Assembly: GCA_031284065.1 (NCBI GenBank)
Contig: JAITAP010000164.1
Span: 1-6,566 of the forward strand
Source: Prevotellaceae bacterium
Lineage (GTDB): Bacteria; Bacteroidota; Bacteroidia; Bacteroidales; UBA932
Length of the DNA stretch: 6,566 nt
Direction of reading: 5' to 3'
A program made the translations under genes and the position numbers. Positions 6,524 to 6,566 of the stretch are shown piece by piece (position 1 is the stretch's first letter; each line of letters opens with the position of its first letter). The notes under the pieces were generated by a model. That model ran no database searches, was not told the origin of the DNA, and worked only from the letters and a program-made list of their open reading frames with translations.

Positions 6524-6566
6524 GCGCTGTACATTTATGAGTATAGAATGACTTTGTTGCAACGAG

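Noticed and set aside
6549..6556. TGACTTTG as a -7 promoter element at the right edge
   Set aside because: It has G in place of the conserved A, the nearest upstream TTTG is spaced too far (24 bases), and no downstream gene is visible.

Overview
The window looks like a piece of a Bacteroidota chromosome, probably Bacteroidales. Three things point there. One gene is a close match to the DUF5118/DUF5117/DUF4953 zinc metalloprotease family of that phylum. Another is a lipoprotein resembling the family found beside SusC/SusD nutrient-import genes. Start codons sit in A/T-rich leaders without well-placed Shine-Dalgarno sequences, and one leader carries an exact TAnnTTTG Bacteroides-type -7 element. 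All four genes are on the + strand.

Layout. 1-1049: 3' part of an unrecognised, beta-rich, Ser/Thr/Asn-rich, probably secreted protein that enters from the left edge. 1050-1232: intergenic, with a long hairpin, a C-rich/G-rich inverted repeat and an AT-rich leader. 1233-2057: unrecognised exported protein with a cysteine cluster and a hydrophobic C-terminal region. 2058-2316: intergenic, with repeat copy A and several hairpins. 2317-3366: lipoprotein of the Mx1-like 'substrate import-associated zinc metallohydrolase' type in which both histidines of HExxH appear to be isoleucine. 3367-3767: intergenic, with repeat copies B and C, a candidate promoter and a U-rich leader. 3768-6437: complete, apparently active metzincin-type protease. 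6486-6523: strong intrinsic terminator. 6524-6566: nothing firm.

How the parts relate. The genes are separated by about 180 to 400 bases of hairpin-rich DNA, so they look like single transcription units that share an orientation rather than a tight operon. The two right-hand genes are clearly more GC-rich than the two left-hand ones. All four products are probably exported. The most interesting points are the probable catalytically dead Mx1 homologue next to an intact zinc protease, and a two-hairpin dispersed repeat present in three copies whose stems differ by compensatory base changes. I do not see a convincing multi-gene novel system here.
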